The notes beneath the pieces are model-generated. The model was not told the origin of the DNA. It ran no database searches and was given only the letters and a program-made list of their open reading frames with translations. A DNA stretch of 64,000 nt, taken from assembly GCF_900182645.1 (NCBI RefSeq), contig NZ_FXTA01000004.1, positions 1 to 64,000 of the forward strand, in the 5' to 3' direction. The translations under genes were made by a program, and so were the position numbers. This document shows, one piece after another, positions 52,800-61,099 of the stretch (position 1 is the first letter of the stretch; the number at the start of each line of letters is the position of its first letter). The stretch comes from Flavobacterium resistens. GTDB taxonomy: Bacteria > Bacteroidota > Bacteroidia > Flavobacteriales > Flavobacteriaceae.

Positions 52800-53153
52800 A
52801 TGAAGAAAACAACAACATCTTTTTACGATATTTTAGGAATTTCAAGCGCGACATTTTGCCTCGTTCATTGTTTGATTTTTCCTGTTCTGACAATCCTTCC
52901 TTTAGGGCTAATTCATAACCCAATAATCGATTTGATTTTTGCTTCTTTTGGTTTATTTGCAATAATCAAAATTATAAAAAAATCGTCGCTTTTAGTGTCG
53001 TCAATTTTAGTTGTTTCGATGAGTTTAATTTGGATCAGTATTTTGAGTGAAATAGTGTTTGAAATACATCTCGATTTAATTTACTTCGGCGGAATCGGAA
53101 TGATCATTGGACATTTATTGAATTACAATTTGCACAAAAAACAAAATCATTAA
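52800..53153 (+). CDS. MerC domain protein
   Basis: 117 residues, four membrane helices. 'SATFCLVHCLIFPVLTILPLG' near the N-terminus carries the paired cysteines of MerC-type proteins (C20, C24, with H23 between). No other mer genes are present, so mercury resistance is unlikely. As first gene of a Fur-family controlled set it is a candidate for inner-membrane metal handling. Confidence 0.85.
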   Translation: MKKTTTSFYDILGISSATFCLVHCLIFPVLTILPLGLIHNPIIDLIFASFGLFAIIKIIKKSSLLVSSILVVSMSLIWISILSEIVFEIHLDLIYFGGIGMIIGHLLNYNLHKKQNH

Positions 53154-53164
53154 AAACGGTCAAT

Positions 53165-54073
53165 ATGAAACAGAAGAATTTTGATGTGATTATCATTGGC
53201 GGAAGCTATAGCGGATTATCGGCAGCCATGAGTTTAGGACGTTCGCTCCGTCAGATTTTGGTTATTGACAGCGGTTTGCCTTGCAACAGACAGACACCGC
53301 ATTCACATAATTTCATTACACAAGATGGTGAAAAGCCAGCTGCTATTTCGGCGAAAGCCAAATTACAAGTTGATCTTTATAAAACCGTTCATTTTTATAA
53401 AGGTCTTGCAGTAAAAGCAATTAAAAAAGAAAATGGATTCGAAGTTTCAACCGAATCTGGCGAAGTTTTCATTTCCAGAAAAATTCTGTTTGCGAGCGGT
53501 GTTAAAGATTTGTTTCCTAAAATAAACGGTTTTACAGATTGCTGGGGAATCTCGGTTTTGCATTGTCCGTATTGTCATGGTTATGAAGTGAAAAATGAAA
53601 AAACAGCTATTATTGCAAATGGCGAAATGGCCTTTGAATACGCAAAATTAATCTCGAACTGGACTGAAGATTTGAGATTATGCACGAATGGAAAATCTGA
53701 ATTGACTTTGGAACAAACTCAAACTCTGCAGAAAAAAGGCATTTCAATTTTCGAAGAAGAAATATATTCGTTTGAGCATAATTATGGATATGTTTCAAAT
53801 ATTGTTTTCAGAAATAAAGAAAAAATTGATGTAAAAGCTATTTATTCGAAACCGCCATTTGAGCAACATTGTTCATTACCAGCAGATTTGGGTTGTGATA
53901 TAAACGAACAAGGTTTAGTAAAAGTAGATGCCATGCAAAAAACAAGTATTTCAGGAATTTATGCGAGTGGTGATTGTACAACACAAATGCGATCTGTAGC
54001 TATTGCGGTTTCTACAGGTTCTTTTGCCGGGGCGGTTATCAATAAAGATCTTATTGATGAAGATTTTGCTTGA
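53165..54073 (+). CDS. Thioredoxin reductase-like NAD(P)/FAD oxidoreductase
   Basis: 302 residues. FAD-binding 'DVIIIGGSYSGLSAAMSLGRS', 'SGLPCNRQTPHSHNF', redox pair 'LHCPYCHGYEV' (Cys134, Cys137) and C-terminal 'GIYASGDCTTQMRSVAIAVSTGSFAG'. The NAD(P)H-binding GxGxxA is degenerate ('AIIANGEMAFEYA'), so the electron donor is uncertain. It starts 11 bases after the merC-like gene and lies in the same operon. Confidence 0.9.
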   Translation: MKQKNFDVIIIGGSYSGLSAAMSLGRSLRQILVIDSGLPCNRQTPHSHNFITQDGEKPAAISAKAKLQVDLYKTVHFYKGLAVKAIKKENGFEVSTESGEVFISRKILFASGVKDLFPKINGFTDCWGISVLHCPYCHGYEVKNEKTAIIANGEMAFEYAKLISNWTEDLRLCTNGKSELTLEQTQTLQKKGISIFEEEIYSFEHNYGYVSNIVFRNKEKIDVKAIYSKPPFEQHCSLPADLGCDINEQGLVKVDAMQKTSISGIYASGDCTTQMRSVAIAVSTGSFAGAVINKDLIDEDFA

Positions 54074-54157
54074 CGTGTTTAAATAAAAATCTAACACATT
54101 GAATCCAATCCGTTTAAAATTATTGCAAATAGAAACAATATTTGTCAAATTTAATTT

Positions 54158-54165
54158 TTAGTTTT
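54158..54165 (+). promoter_or_regulatory. -7 element (TAGTTTTG) upstream of TonB receptor gene
   Basis: TAnnTTTG match about 22 bases before the ATG at 54188; position could be off by one base. No GCAAC-N3-RTTGC site is visible here. Confidence 0.45.
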
Positions 54166-54187
54166 GTCTAAATTTAATTTTATAATA

Positions 54188-56440
54188 ATGAAATATTTAT
54201 TTTTGACAATATTAATAATTTCTGCTACACGCCTTTATTCACAAAATATCTCGGGAAAAATTGACGGATTAATTCCTGCAGGACAGGGAATTAATATCAG
54301 CTTATTAAATACAAACTTTAAAACGCAAACTGATTCAGTTGGATTTTATAAATTAGAAAATGTTCCGAAAGGTGTCTATAAAATAGTTGTGAAATCGGAT
54401 GGATTCAAAACGATAAATCAGAAAATTTCGGTTTTAGAAAATCAAAATTTAAATCTTGATTTTGAATTGACAGAAGATCAAAACGAATTGAATGAAGTTG
54501 TCGTTTCTGGAACTTTAAAACCAGTAAAACGTTTGGAAAGTGCCGTTCCGGTTGAGGTTTATTCGCCAGTTTTCTTCAAAAAAAATCCGACACCAAGTAT
54601 TTACGATGCGCTGCAGAATGTGAATGGCGTTCGGCCACAGCTTAATTGCGGTGTCTGCAACACGGGTGACATTCATATTAACGGATTGGAAGGTCCTTAT
54701 ACTTTGATTTTAATTGACGGAATGCCAATTGTAAGCAGTCTTTCTACGGTTTATGGTTTATCTGGAATTCCGAATTCTTTGGTTGAACGAATCGAAATTG
54801 TAAAAGGTCCGGCTTCGTCTCTTTACGGAAGTGAAGCGGTTGGCGGTTTGATCAACATTATAACCAAAAATCCAACAAATGCTCCAATGTTTTCTGCGGA
54901 TTATTTTACGACGACTTATTTCGAAAACAATCTTGATTTGGGAATGAAGTTTAATGTCGGCAAAAAAGCCAACTCACTTTTGGGGCTGAATTATTTCAAT
55001 TACAATCAGGTTATTGATAAAGACAAAGACAATTTTACGGATGTGACGCTTTCTGACCGAATTTCGGTTTTTAATAAATGGAGTTTTCTGCGAAATAATA
55101 ATCGGCTTTTTACGGTTGCTGTACGTGGAATGTACGAAGATCGTTGGGGCGGAGATGTGCGTTGGGAAAAGAAATTCCGCGGAGGCGATGAAATTTACGG
55201 CGAAAGTATTTATACCAAAAGAGCCGAGTTAATAGGAAGTTATCAATTGCCATTTGAAGAAAAACTTATGCTTTCGTTCTCTGGAAATGTACATTATCAG
55301 GACAGCCGATACGGAACGACATCGTATATCGCGAATCAGAAAATTGGTTTTCTGCAATTGACTTGGGATAAAAAAATCCGACGAAATGATTTATTGGCCG
55401 GAATCGCAAGCCGATATTCCTATTATGATGACAACACAACGGCAACCAAAGAAGCGGAAAGCACTTGGCTTCCGGGAATTTTTGTTCAGGACGAAATTAC
55501 ATTTTCTTCAAAAAGCCAGGTTTTGCTCGGAATGCGTTATGACTATAATTCAATTCACGGTTCTATTTTTACGCCGAGATTTGCATACAGATTCAAAGCC
55601 AATGAAAACACGATTTTCCGTTTAAATGCGGGAACGGGTTTTAGAGTTGTGAATTTGTTTACCGAAGATCACGCCGCGTTAACAGGTTCCAGAGATGTTG
55701 TAATTGCGAATGATTTGAAACCGGAACAATCTGTAAATGTGAATTTAAATTATATCCAGAAAATTAATTTTGGCAACGGAACTTTTATGGGTATCGAAAC
55801 AACAGCTTTTTATACGCGTTTTAGCAATAAAATCATTTCTGACTATGAAAGTGACCCAAATAAGATTATTTATGATAATATCGACGGATATGCGTTGAGT
55901 CAGGGAATAAGTACGAATATTGATCTTAATTTTCCTTCTGGGTTAAAATTTATTGTCGGAGCGACGGTTTTGGATAATAAAAATGTTCAAAACGGAATTT
56001 CTGAAAGACCTTTTTTAACGGAGAATTTCACTGCAACCTGGAGCGTTTCATACAAAATACAACCGTGGAATTTAGGAATTGATTATACAGGAAATGTTTA
56101 CAGTCCGATGAAATTGCCTTTGCTGAGCGAAACAGATCCGCGAAGTCCAAATTCGCCTTGGTACAGCATTCAGAATATTCAGTTTACCTTTACGGGTTGG
56201 AAGAATTTTGAACTTTATGGCGGTATCAAAAATTTGCTGAATTTTACGCCGATGCAAAAAAATCCGTTTTTGATTTCGAGAACAAATGATCCTTTTGATA
56301 AAAATGTGCAATACGATTCGGCCGGAAAAGTTTTGGTAACGCCTGATAATCCTTATGGTTTGACGTTTGATACGACTTATGTTTATGGACAAAACCAGAC
56401 GATTCGTGGATTTTTAGGATTGCGATATACTTTGCGATAA
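54188..56440 (+). CDS. TonB-dependent outer membrane receptor with CxxC in the plug
   Basis: 750 residues from the ATG at 54188, the one that starts a signal peptide ('MKYLFLTILIISATRLYSQ'). Domains: CarboxypepD_reg-like (~20-95), plug (~105-225, 'GPYTLILIDGMPIVSSL', 'VERIEIVKGPASSLYGSEAVGGLINIITK') and 22-strand type barrel ending 'FLGLRYTLR'. The plug holds 'QLNCGVCNTGDIHINGLEG' with Cys154/Cys157, unusual for siderophore receptors. Neighbours suggest a metal or metal-chelate ligand. It is 114 bases downstream of the flavoprotein gene and may also have its own promoter. Confidence 0.92.
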   Translation: MKYLFLTILIISATRLYSQNISGKIDGLIPAGQGINISLLNTNFKTQTDSVGFYKLENVPKGVYKIVVKSDGFKTINQKISVLENQNLNLDFELTEDQNELNEVVVSGTLKPVKRLESAVPVEVYSPVFFKKNPTPSIYDALQNVNGVRPQLNCGVCNTGDIHINGLEGPYTLILIDGMPIVSSLSTVYGLSGIPNSLVERIEIVKGPASSLYGSEAVGGLINIITKNPTNAPMFSADYFTTTYFENNLDLGMKFNVGKKANSLLGLNYFNYNQVIDKDKDNFTDVTLSDRISVFNKWSFLRNNNRLFTVAVRGMYEDRWGGDVRWEKKFRGGDEIYGESIYTKRAELIGSYQLPFEEKLMLSFSGNVHYQDSRYGTTSYIANQKIGFLQLTWDKKIRRNDLLAGIASRYSYYDDNTTATKEAESTWLPGIFVQDEITFSSKSQVLLGMRYDYNSIHGSIFTPRFAYRFKANENTIFRLNAGTGFRVVNLFTEDHAALTGSRDVVIANDLKPEQSVNVNLNYIQKINFGNGTFMGIETTAFYTRFSNKIISDYESDPNKIIYDNIDGYALSQGISTNIDLNFPSGLKFIVGATVLDNKNVQNGISERPFLTENFTATWSVSYKIQPWNLGIDYTGNVYSPMKLPLLSETDPRSPNSPWYSIQNIQFTFTGWKNFELYGGIKNLLNFTPMQKNPFLISRTNDPFDKNVQYDSAGKVLVTPDNPYGLTFDTTYVYGQNQTIRGFLGLRYTLR

Positions 56441-56500
56441 AATTTTATGGGTCACAGATTATACGGATTGAACTGATTTTTTTAGATTTTAATTTGCATT

Positions 56501-56624
56501 TGTCAGGCTGAACGGAGTCGAAGCCCCGCTCCAATTGGCGAGCCCTTCGACTCCGCTCAGGGTGGCAACCAGAAAAAAAATCATTTTAATCTGTGACTCG
56601 AGCGATAGCGAACAGGCGAAGCAA
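56501..56624. repeat. REP-like inverted repeat nested in a GTCACAGATT palindrome, plus shared 25-base module
   Basis: Arms 56501-56523 (TGTCAGGCTGAACGGAGTC...) and 56545-56567 (CTTCGACTCCGCTCAGG...) are related to the element at 16322-16383. An outer pair GTCACAGATT (~56451) / AATCTGTGAC (~56588-56597) flanks it. A module shared with 42788-42812 lies at 56600-56624. Confidence 0.82.
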
Positions 56625-56647
56625 ATCTGGGCAAAAAACAAAAAACA

Positions 56648-57112
56648 ATGAAAAAGCTATTTCTATTAATCTTCTTCTTCGGAATTTCAGCTACAGGTTT
56701 TTGTCAGCTGAAAAGCTATTCTTTTGAAGAAATTGATAGCTTACAACAAATTCAAAAACGAAAAATCATTGTTTTTATTCATACCGATTGGTGTCAGTTT
56801 TGCCAAAGAATGAAAGCGACAACATTTAAAAATCCTGAAATCATTCAAAAATTAAATTCAGAATTCTATTTCATTGATTTTAATGCCGAGGAAAAACAAG
56901 ATATTTCGTTTAATAATCATGTTTTTAAATTTCAGCCTTCAGGAAATAATGTTGGCGTTCATGAACTGGCTTTACAACTCGGAACAATTAATAATCAAAT
57001 TGCATATCCGACTTTATGTGTTTTGAATGAGAGAAACGAAATCATTTTTCAATATAATATCTATTTGAGTCCAAATGATTTTAAAATTCTTTTAGAAAAA
57101 CTGGAAAAATAA
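56648..57112 (+). CDS. Exported thioredoxin-like protein
   Basis: 154 residues. Signal peptide 'MKKLFLLIFFFGISATGFCQ', then a thioredoxin fold with 'KIIVFIHTDWCQFCQRMKATTF' (Cys49, Cys52) and the cis-Pro region 'IAYPTLCVLNE'. Likely a periplasmic disulfide reductase. It follows the TonB receptor after a 207-base spacer full of repeats, so co-transcription is uncertain. Confidence 0.9.
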   Translation: MKKLFLLIFFFGISATGFCQLKSYSFEEIDSLQQIQKRKIIVFIHTDWCQFCQRMKATTFKNPEIIQKLNSEFYFIDFNAEEKQDISFNNHVFKFQPSGNNVGVHELALQLGTINNQIAYPTLCVLNERNEIIFQYNIYLSPNDFKILLEKLEK

Positions 57113-57119
57113 AATTCCT

Positions 57120-57127
57120 TATTTTTG
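57120..57127 (+). promoter_or_regulatory. -7 element (TATTTTTG) directly before lycopene cyclase-like gene
   Basis: TAnnTTTG match ending only three bases before the ATG at 57131, so a transcript from it would be leaderless. It may be coincidental because the gap to the previous gene is just 18 bases. Confidence 0.35.
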
Positions 57128-57130
57128 AGA

Positions 57131-58297
57131 ATGAATTCTTCACAAATCAAACATTTCGATTACATTTTTACCGGCGCCGGATTGGCTTCTTTAATGACAA
57201 TTTATAAAATGGTTTTGTCTGGTAAATTCTCAGATAAATCAATTTTATTGCTTGATAAAGACTCAAAGAAAATCAACGACAGAACATGGAGTTTCTGGGA
57301 AAAAGAAGAATCAATTTGGAAATCGATTATCTCCAAAAAATGGGATTCAGCTTTGTTTGTGAATGAAAATTTCAAACGCAATTTAGCGTTGAAGCCTTAT
57401 CAATACAATAAAATCAATGGTTTAGATTTTTATAATTTCGTTTTTGAGAAAATTTCGAATCAGACGAATATTACATTTTTGAATGAAAAAGTAACGGATA
57501 TCAATGAACTCGAAAACCATGTTTTTGTTGGAACAGAAGAAAACAGATACACTTGTAATTATTTATTCAATAGTATTTACACGAAGGCTTTCGCCGAAAG
57601 TCAAACCAAATATCCCGTTTTACAACAACATTTTGTTGGTTGGTTTGTAAAATCAGAATCAGAAGTTTTTAATCCGGAACAAGTCACTTTCATGGATTTT
57701 TCGGTTGAACAAAAAGGAAATACAAGGTTTATGTATGTTTTACCGACTTCAAAATCTGAAGCTTTGATAGAATATACTTTGTTTTCAGAAAATCTTCTGA
57801 CGAAAGATGAATATGAAAAGGAGATTCAAATCTATTTGGAAAAACTGGGAATTTCTCAATATGAAATTATAGAAAAAGAACAGGGAAGTATCCCGATGAC
57901 TTCTTATCCATTTTGGAAAAAGAGCACAAAAAGAGTTTTAAATATTGGTACTGCCGGCGGTTGGACAAAAGCGAGTACGGGTTATACTTTTAAAAACTCG
58001 GATAAGAAATCTTCAGAATTGGTGAAATTTCTTGGTGTTCCTTCGACTTCGCTCAGGATGACAATGTTTTATAAGAGGAATAGATTTTGGTTTTATGATT
58101 TACTGCTTTTAGATATCTTATATCGTCATAATGAATTGGGGAGTTCAATTTTTTCTTCGTTATTCAAAAAAGGAAATCCCAAGCTGATTTTTAAGTTTTT
58201 AGATGAAGAAACGAATCTGTTTGAAGATTTTAAAGTGATTTTGAAATGCCCAAAATTCCTTTTTATTAAGGCATTATTCCGAGTTTTATTCAAATAA
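57131..58297 (+). CDS. Lycopene cyclase family protein with in-frame repeat fragment
   Basis: 388 residues. FAD-type N-terminus 'DYIFTGAGLASLMTIYKMV', 'LLDKDSKKINDRTWSFWEKEES', 'PMTSYPFWKKSTKRVLNIGTAGGWTKASTGYTF' and 'RFWFYDLLLLDILYRHNELGSSIFSSLFKKG' match bacterial lycopene beta-cyclases (CrtY/CrtL type), which close the ends of lycopene to give beta-carotene. No other carotenoid gene is in the window. Codons at 58038-58064 (VPSTSLRMT) read through a half REP-like element, replacing part of the region before the C-terminal helices. Whether the enzyme remains active is open. Confidence 0.85.
   Translation: MNSSQIKHFDYIFTGAGLASLMTIYKMVLSGKFSDKSILLLDKDSKKINDRTWSFWEKEESIWKSIISKKWDSALFVNENFKRNLALKPYQYNKINGLDFYNFVFEKISNQTNITFLNEKVTDINELENHVFVGTEENRYTCNYLFNSIYTKAFAESQTKYPVLQQHFVGWFVKSESEVFNPEQVTFMDFSVEQKGNTRFMYVLPTSKSEALIEYTLFSENLLTKDEYEKEIQIYLEKLGISQYEIIEKEQGSIPMTSYPFWKKSTKRVLNIGTAGGWTKASTGYTFKNSDKKSSELVKFLGVPSTSLRMTMFYKRNRFWFYDLLLLDILYRHNELGSSIFSSLFKKGNPKLIFKFLDEETNLFEDFKVILKCPKFLFIKALFRVLFK
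58041..58063 (+). repeat. Half REP-like element inside coding sequence
   Basis: CTTCGACTTCGCTCAGGATG followed by ACA matches the right arm of the element at 16361-16383 in 22 of 23 bases. No left arm is present nearby. Confidence 0.8.
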
Positions 58298-58461
58298 TTT
58301 TTTACATCTTTTAGAACCCGAAAACTGATAGCTTGTTTGGTATAATCGTATTTTGGAAATCACACTTTTTTATTTAAGTGATAAAATGTTTTATTCCTAA
58401 AAAATGGAATTCCGGCTTAATTTCAATTGTTCAAATGGTCTTATTTTTATGTTTTAATGAC

Positions 58462-58571
58462 TTTTAACGACAGTTAAAAAATATTTTCACATTTAGATTT
58501 GCATTCTCAAAAAAGAGAGAAAATTACGAAAAGACTTTGTAGGTCTAAGATTATCGATTATTTACGATAAT
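58462..58571 (+). promoter_or_regulatory. Promoter region of ArsR-type gene with two inverted repeats
   Basis: TAGATTTG (58494-58501) fits the -7 element. TTTTAAC-GACA-GTTAAAA (58462-58479) lies where the -33 element would be. ATTATCG-N8-CGATAAT (58550-58571) lies 18 bases before the start codon. Either could be an autoregulatory operator. The rest of the 58298-58588 spacer shows nothing else definite. Confidence 0.5.
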
Positions 58572-58588
58572 GAATTAAGAGGCGATTT

Positions 58589-59011
58589 ATGGGAATGAGC
58601 AAACGCTTAAATTTTGATGAAGAAACAGAAGTAATAGGAAAAATTTGCAAAGCACTGGGACATCCAACGCGAGTACAAATTATGACATTATTATGGAAAA
58701 GAGATAATAGAACTTGTGGCGAAATTGTTGAATTAATTCCGCTGGCACAATCAACAATATCTAAACATTTATTAGAATTGAAAAAAGCAAATCTTGTAAA
58801 TATAAAAAATGAAGGAAAGAAAATCATTTACTCGATCGAAGTTGATAAGATGCAAATTCTTAAAAAATACTTAACCAGCTATCTCTCAACAATTGAAATT
58901 TCTGAGCAAGATAAGACAACTGTTTTAACTACAAATCATAAGAGAAAAGGTAGATATAGTCATTTGAAAAAATACAATTATCAATTTCCTCGTAAAATGA
59001 TGAAACAATAA
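58589..59011 (+). CDS. ArsR-type winged-helix regulator
   Basis: 140 residues. 'IGKICKALGHPTRVQIMTLLWKRDNRTCGEIVELIPLAQSTISKHLLELKKANLVNIKNEGKKIIYSI' is a complete ArsR DNA-binding domain. Classical metal-binding CxC motifs are absent; single Cys residues near 20 and 43 could act as redox switches. A basic tail follows (~118-140). The following gene encodes a bacilliredoxin, which makes thiol or oxidant sensing a plausible guess. Confidence 0.88.
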   Translation: MGMSKRLNFDEETEVIGKICKALGHPTRVQIMTLLWKRDNRTCGEIVELIPLAQSTISKHLLELKKANLVNIKNEGKKIIYSIEVDKMQILKKYLTSYLSTIEISEQDKTTVLTTNHKRKGRYSHLKKYNYQFPRKMMKQ

Positions 59012-59106
59012 TAGTTTAGAGATTTACAAAATCAGTGATTTAAAATTTGATATCGAACTATAACAAAACTTTATACTTCAAATTAACTAGTTGCGGGTAA
59101 ACTTTG

Positions 59107-59114
59107 TAACTTTG
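59107..59114 (+). promoter_or_regulatory. -7 element of bacilliredoxin gene (TAACTTTG)
   Basis: TAnnTTTG match ending 32 bases before the ATG at 59147. Confidence 0.6.
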
Positions 59115-59146
59115 CAGTTCAAAAGTAAAATTTAAAAATAAACAAT

Positions 59147-59557
59147 ATGTATCCACAAGAAATGGTAAGACCAATGGAAGCTGAATTAACTTCTGCTGGT
59201 TTTCAAGATTTACATAGTGCCGAAGCTGTTGAGAATGCTATCAAGGCAGAAGGTACCACTTTAGTTGTTGTAAACTCTGTTTGCGGTTGTGCTGCTAGAA
59301 ATGCACGTCCGGGAGCAAAAATGAGTTTAGAAGGCGCTAAAAAACCAGATCACCTTATTACAGTTTTCGCTGGTGTTGACAAAGAAGCTGTTGATGCTGC
59401 AAGACAACATATGTTTCCTTTTCCTCCATCATCGCCATCTATGGCTTTGTTTAAAAACGGAGAATTGGTTCACATGTTAGAGCGTCACCACATCGAAGGA
59501 CGTCCAGCTGAAATGATCGCTGAGAATTTGCAAGATGCGTTTAACGAGTTTTGCTAA
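59147..59557 (+). CDS. BrxA/BrxB family bacilliredoxin
   Basis: 136 residues, full length for the former UPF0403 family. The signature '[18 protein letters not shown]' has the redox CGC motif (Cys46, Cys48), followed by '[46 protein letters not shown]'. The family removes bacillithiol from S-bacillithiolated proteins, which would imply bacillithiol in this organism. The gene ends with Cys as last residue. Confidence 0.95.
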   Translation: MYPQEMVRPMEAELTSAGFQDLHSAEAVENAIKAEGTTLVVVNSVCGCAARNARPGAKMSLEGAKKPDHLITVFAGVDKEAVDAARQHMFPFPPSSPSMALFKNGELVHMLERHHIEGRPAEMIAENLQDAFNEFC

Positions 59558-59576
59558 TTTTTTGAAGATTCTAAGA

Positions 59577-59728
59577 TTCTAAGTTGCTGAGATTCTAAGA
59601 TTTTTTTTTAAGGAGCAAAGATTCAAGGTAAAAAGACTAAAACAAAAAGCACTATGAAAATAGTGCTTTTTGTTGTTTTTATAAAGTGTTTGAAAAACTT
59701 AGCGCCTTAGAATCTCAGCAACTTAGAA
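59577..59728. repeat. Perfect 23-bp inverted repeat of GATTCTAAG words enclosing a terminator
   Basis: TTCTAAGTTGCTGAGATTCT... (59577-59599) and its exact complement (59706-59728) lie 106 bases apart. The words are those of 50281-50357. Confidence 0.88.
59644..59675. terminator. Bidirectional terminator between bacilliredoxin and efflux genes
   Basis: AAAAAGCACTAT-GAAA-ATAGTGCTTTTT, a perfect 12-bp stem, serves convergent transcription units. Confidence 0.9.
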
Positions 59729-59731
59729 ACT

Positions 59732-61099
59732 TTAGAGATTCCATCCTCCGCCAAGTGCTTTGTATAACTCAACCATTGAACTTAATTGTCTTTCAGATAA
59801 TTGTGAAAGACTTAATTGTGCATTGAATAAGTTGGTTTCCACATCTAAAACCTCTAAGTACGAAACGTAGCCACTGTCATATCTTTCTCGGGAAAGATTA
59901 AAGTTTATTAAGGCAGCTTTAACTTGTCTGTCGCGTGCTTTCCATTCTTCTTTATAGGTTTTGATGTTTTGTATGGATTGTTCTACTTCAGAAACAGCGC
60001 CGATATAGGTTTTTTGATAAATGAATTTAAATTGTTCGGCTTGTTGTCTGTTGATTTCGACTCTTCTTTTGTTTTTTCCAAAGGCGAATATCGGACCTGC
60101 AATTCCTGCCGATGCATTTTGCAAATACGAACTTCCCAGAAATAAATTGCTTAAATCAGCACTTGCAAATCCGGCGATGGCAGCCAAATTCAAAGATGGA
60201 AAACGCATTGCCTGAGCTACACCAATTCTTTCATTTGCTGCTTTGTATCGTAATTCGGCAGCTTTTACATCGGGCCTGTTTTCTAATAATGCCGATGGAA
60301 GTGAAAGTGGAATTTCACTAACAATTCGAAGTTCGGTATTGCTTTTCCCTCTTGGGATTTCAGTTGGAAGCTGGCCAGTGAGCAACGCAATTGTATTTTC
60401 CTGATACGTTATTTGTCTTTGGATGTTTGGAATTGCAGCTTCTGCAATGGCAACTTGTTGTTCGATTTGTACTTTGTCAACTTCAGAGATATAACCGTTT
60501 TTAAATCTTTGGTTTATAATTTCATAGTATTTCTCTCTTGTTTCAAGCGTTGATTTGGTAATTTCCAGTTGTTCATCAAGATTTCGCATTTGAAAGTAAG
60601 CATATGCAATATTGCTGACAATGTCTGAAAGTACAACTTTACGAGCTTCTTCAGTAGCTAAGAGTTCGGCTTGTACAGCATTATTTTCATGGCGATATTT
60701 CCCCCAAAAATCAAGTTCCCACGACATACTTGCTCCGGCCGTTGAGGGCGTAAAGTTTTTATCGTTGCTGTTTATCGTTGCTCCGTATTGAAAACTTGGA
60801 AATAAATCGGCTTTAGCATAGCCTAATTGGGCACGAAGCTGATCAATTCTGGAAACGGCGATTTTTAGATCGTAATTGTTTTCCAATCCTTTTTTAATTA
60901 GATCTTTTAAAACGTCATCATTAAAAAGATCAAACCATTTTAAATTGGTAACATTCGCGAGACTATCTAAGTTTCTTTCGTTTTTATACGAATCTGTTTT
61001 TTGTTGTTCTGGTTTGCTATATTTTGGACCAACCATACATCCAAAAGGAAATAGTATCAGGATAAATATAACAACGATTATTTTGTGTCTCTTAATCAT
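59732..61099 (-). CDS. TolC-like outer membrane efflux lipoprotein (NodT family)
   Basis: 455 residues from the ATG at 61099, which gives lipoprotein signal 'MIKRHKIIVVIFILILFPFGC'. Two outer membrane factor repeats follow: 'WFDLFNDDVLKDLIKKGLENNYDLKIAVSRIDQLRAQLGYAKADLFPS' and 'LLENRPDVKAAELRYKAANERIGVAQAMRFPSLNL', with 'YDSGYVSYLEVLDVETNLFNAQLSLSQ' near the end. It forms the outer membrane channel of a tripartite efflux pump. The start overlaps the end of the RND gene by eight bases. Confidence 0.94.
   Translation of the reverse strand: MIKRHKIIVVIFILILFPFGCMVGPKYSKPEQQKTDSYKNERNLDSLANVTNLKWFDLFNDDVLKDLIKKGLENNYDLKIAVSRIDQLRAQLGYAKADLFPSFQYGATINSNDKNFTPSTAGASMSWELDFWGKYRHENNAVQAELLATEEARKVVLSDIVSNIAYAYFQMRNLDEQLEITKSTLETREKYYEIINQRFKNGYISEVDKVQIEQQVAIAEAAIPNIQRQITYQENTIALLTGQLPTEIPRGKSNTELRIVSEIPLSLPSALLENRPDVKAAELRYKAANERIGVAQAMRFPSLNLAAIAGFASADLSNLFLGSSYLQNASAGIAGPIFAFGKNKRRVEINRQQAEQFKFIYQKTYIGAVSEVEQSIQNIKTYKEEWKARDRQVKAALINFNLSRERYDSGYVSYLEVLDVETNLFNAQLSLSQLSERQLSSMVELYKALGGGWNL

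Noticed and set aside
52800..53153. Mercury resistance operon
   Set aside because: merA, merP, merT and merR are absent; the MerC-like protein is in a Fur-type context.
58021..58110. Frameshift or pseudogene in the lycopene cyclase gene
   Set aside because: The repeat segment keeps the frame and the conserved C-terminal region continues in the same frame to a normal end.
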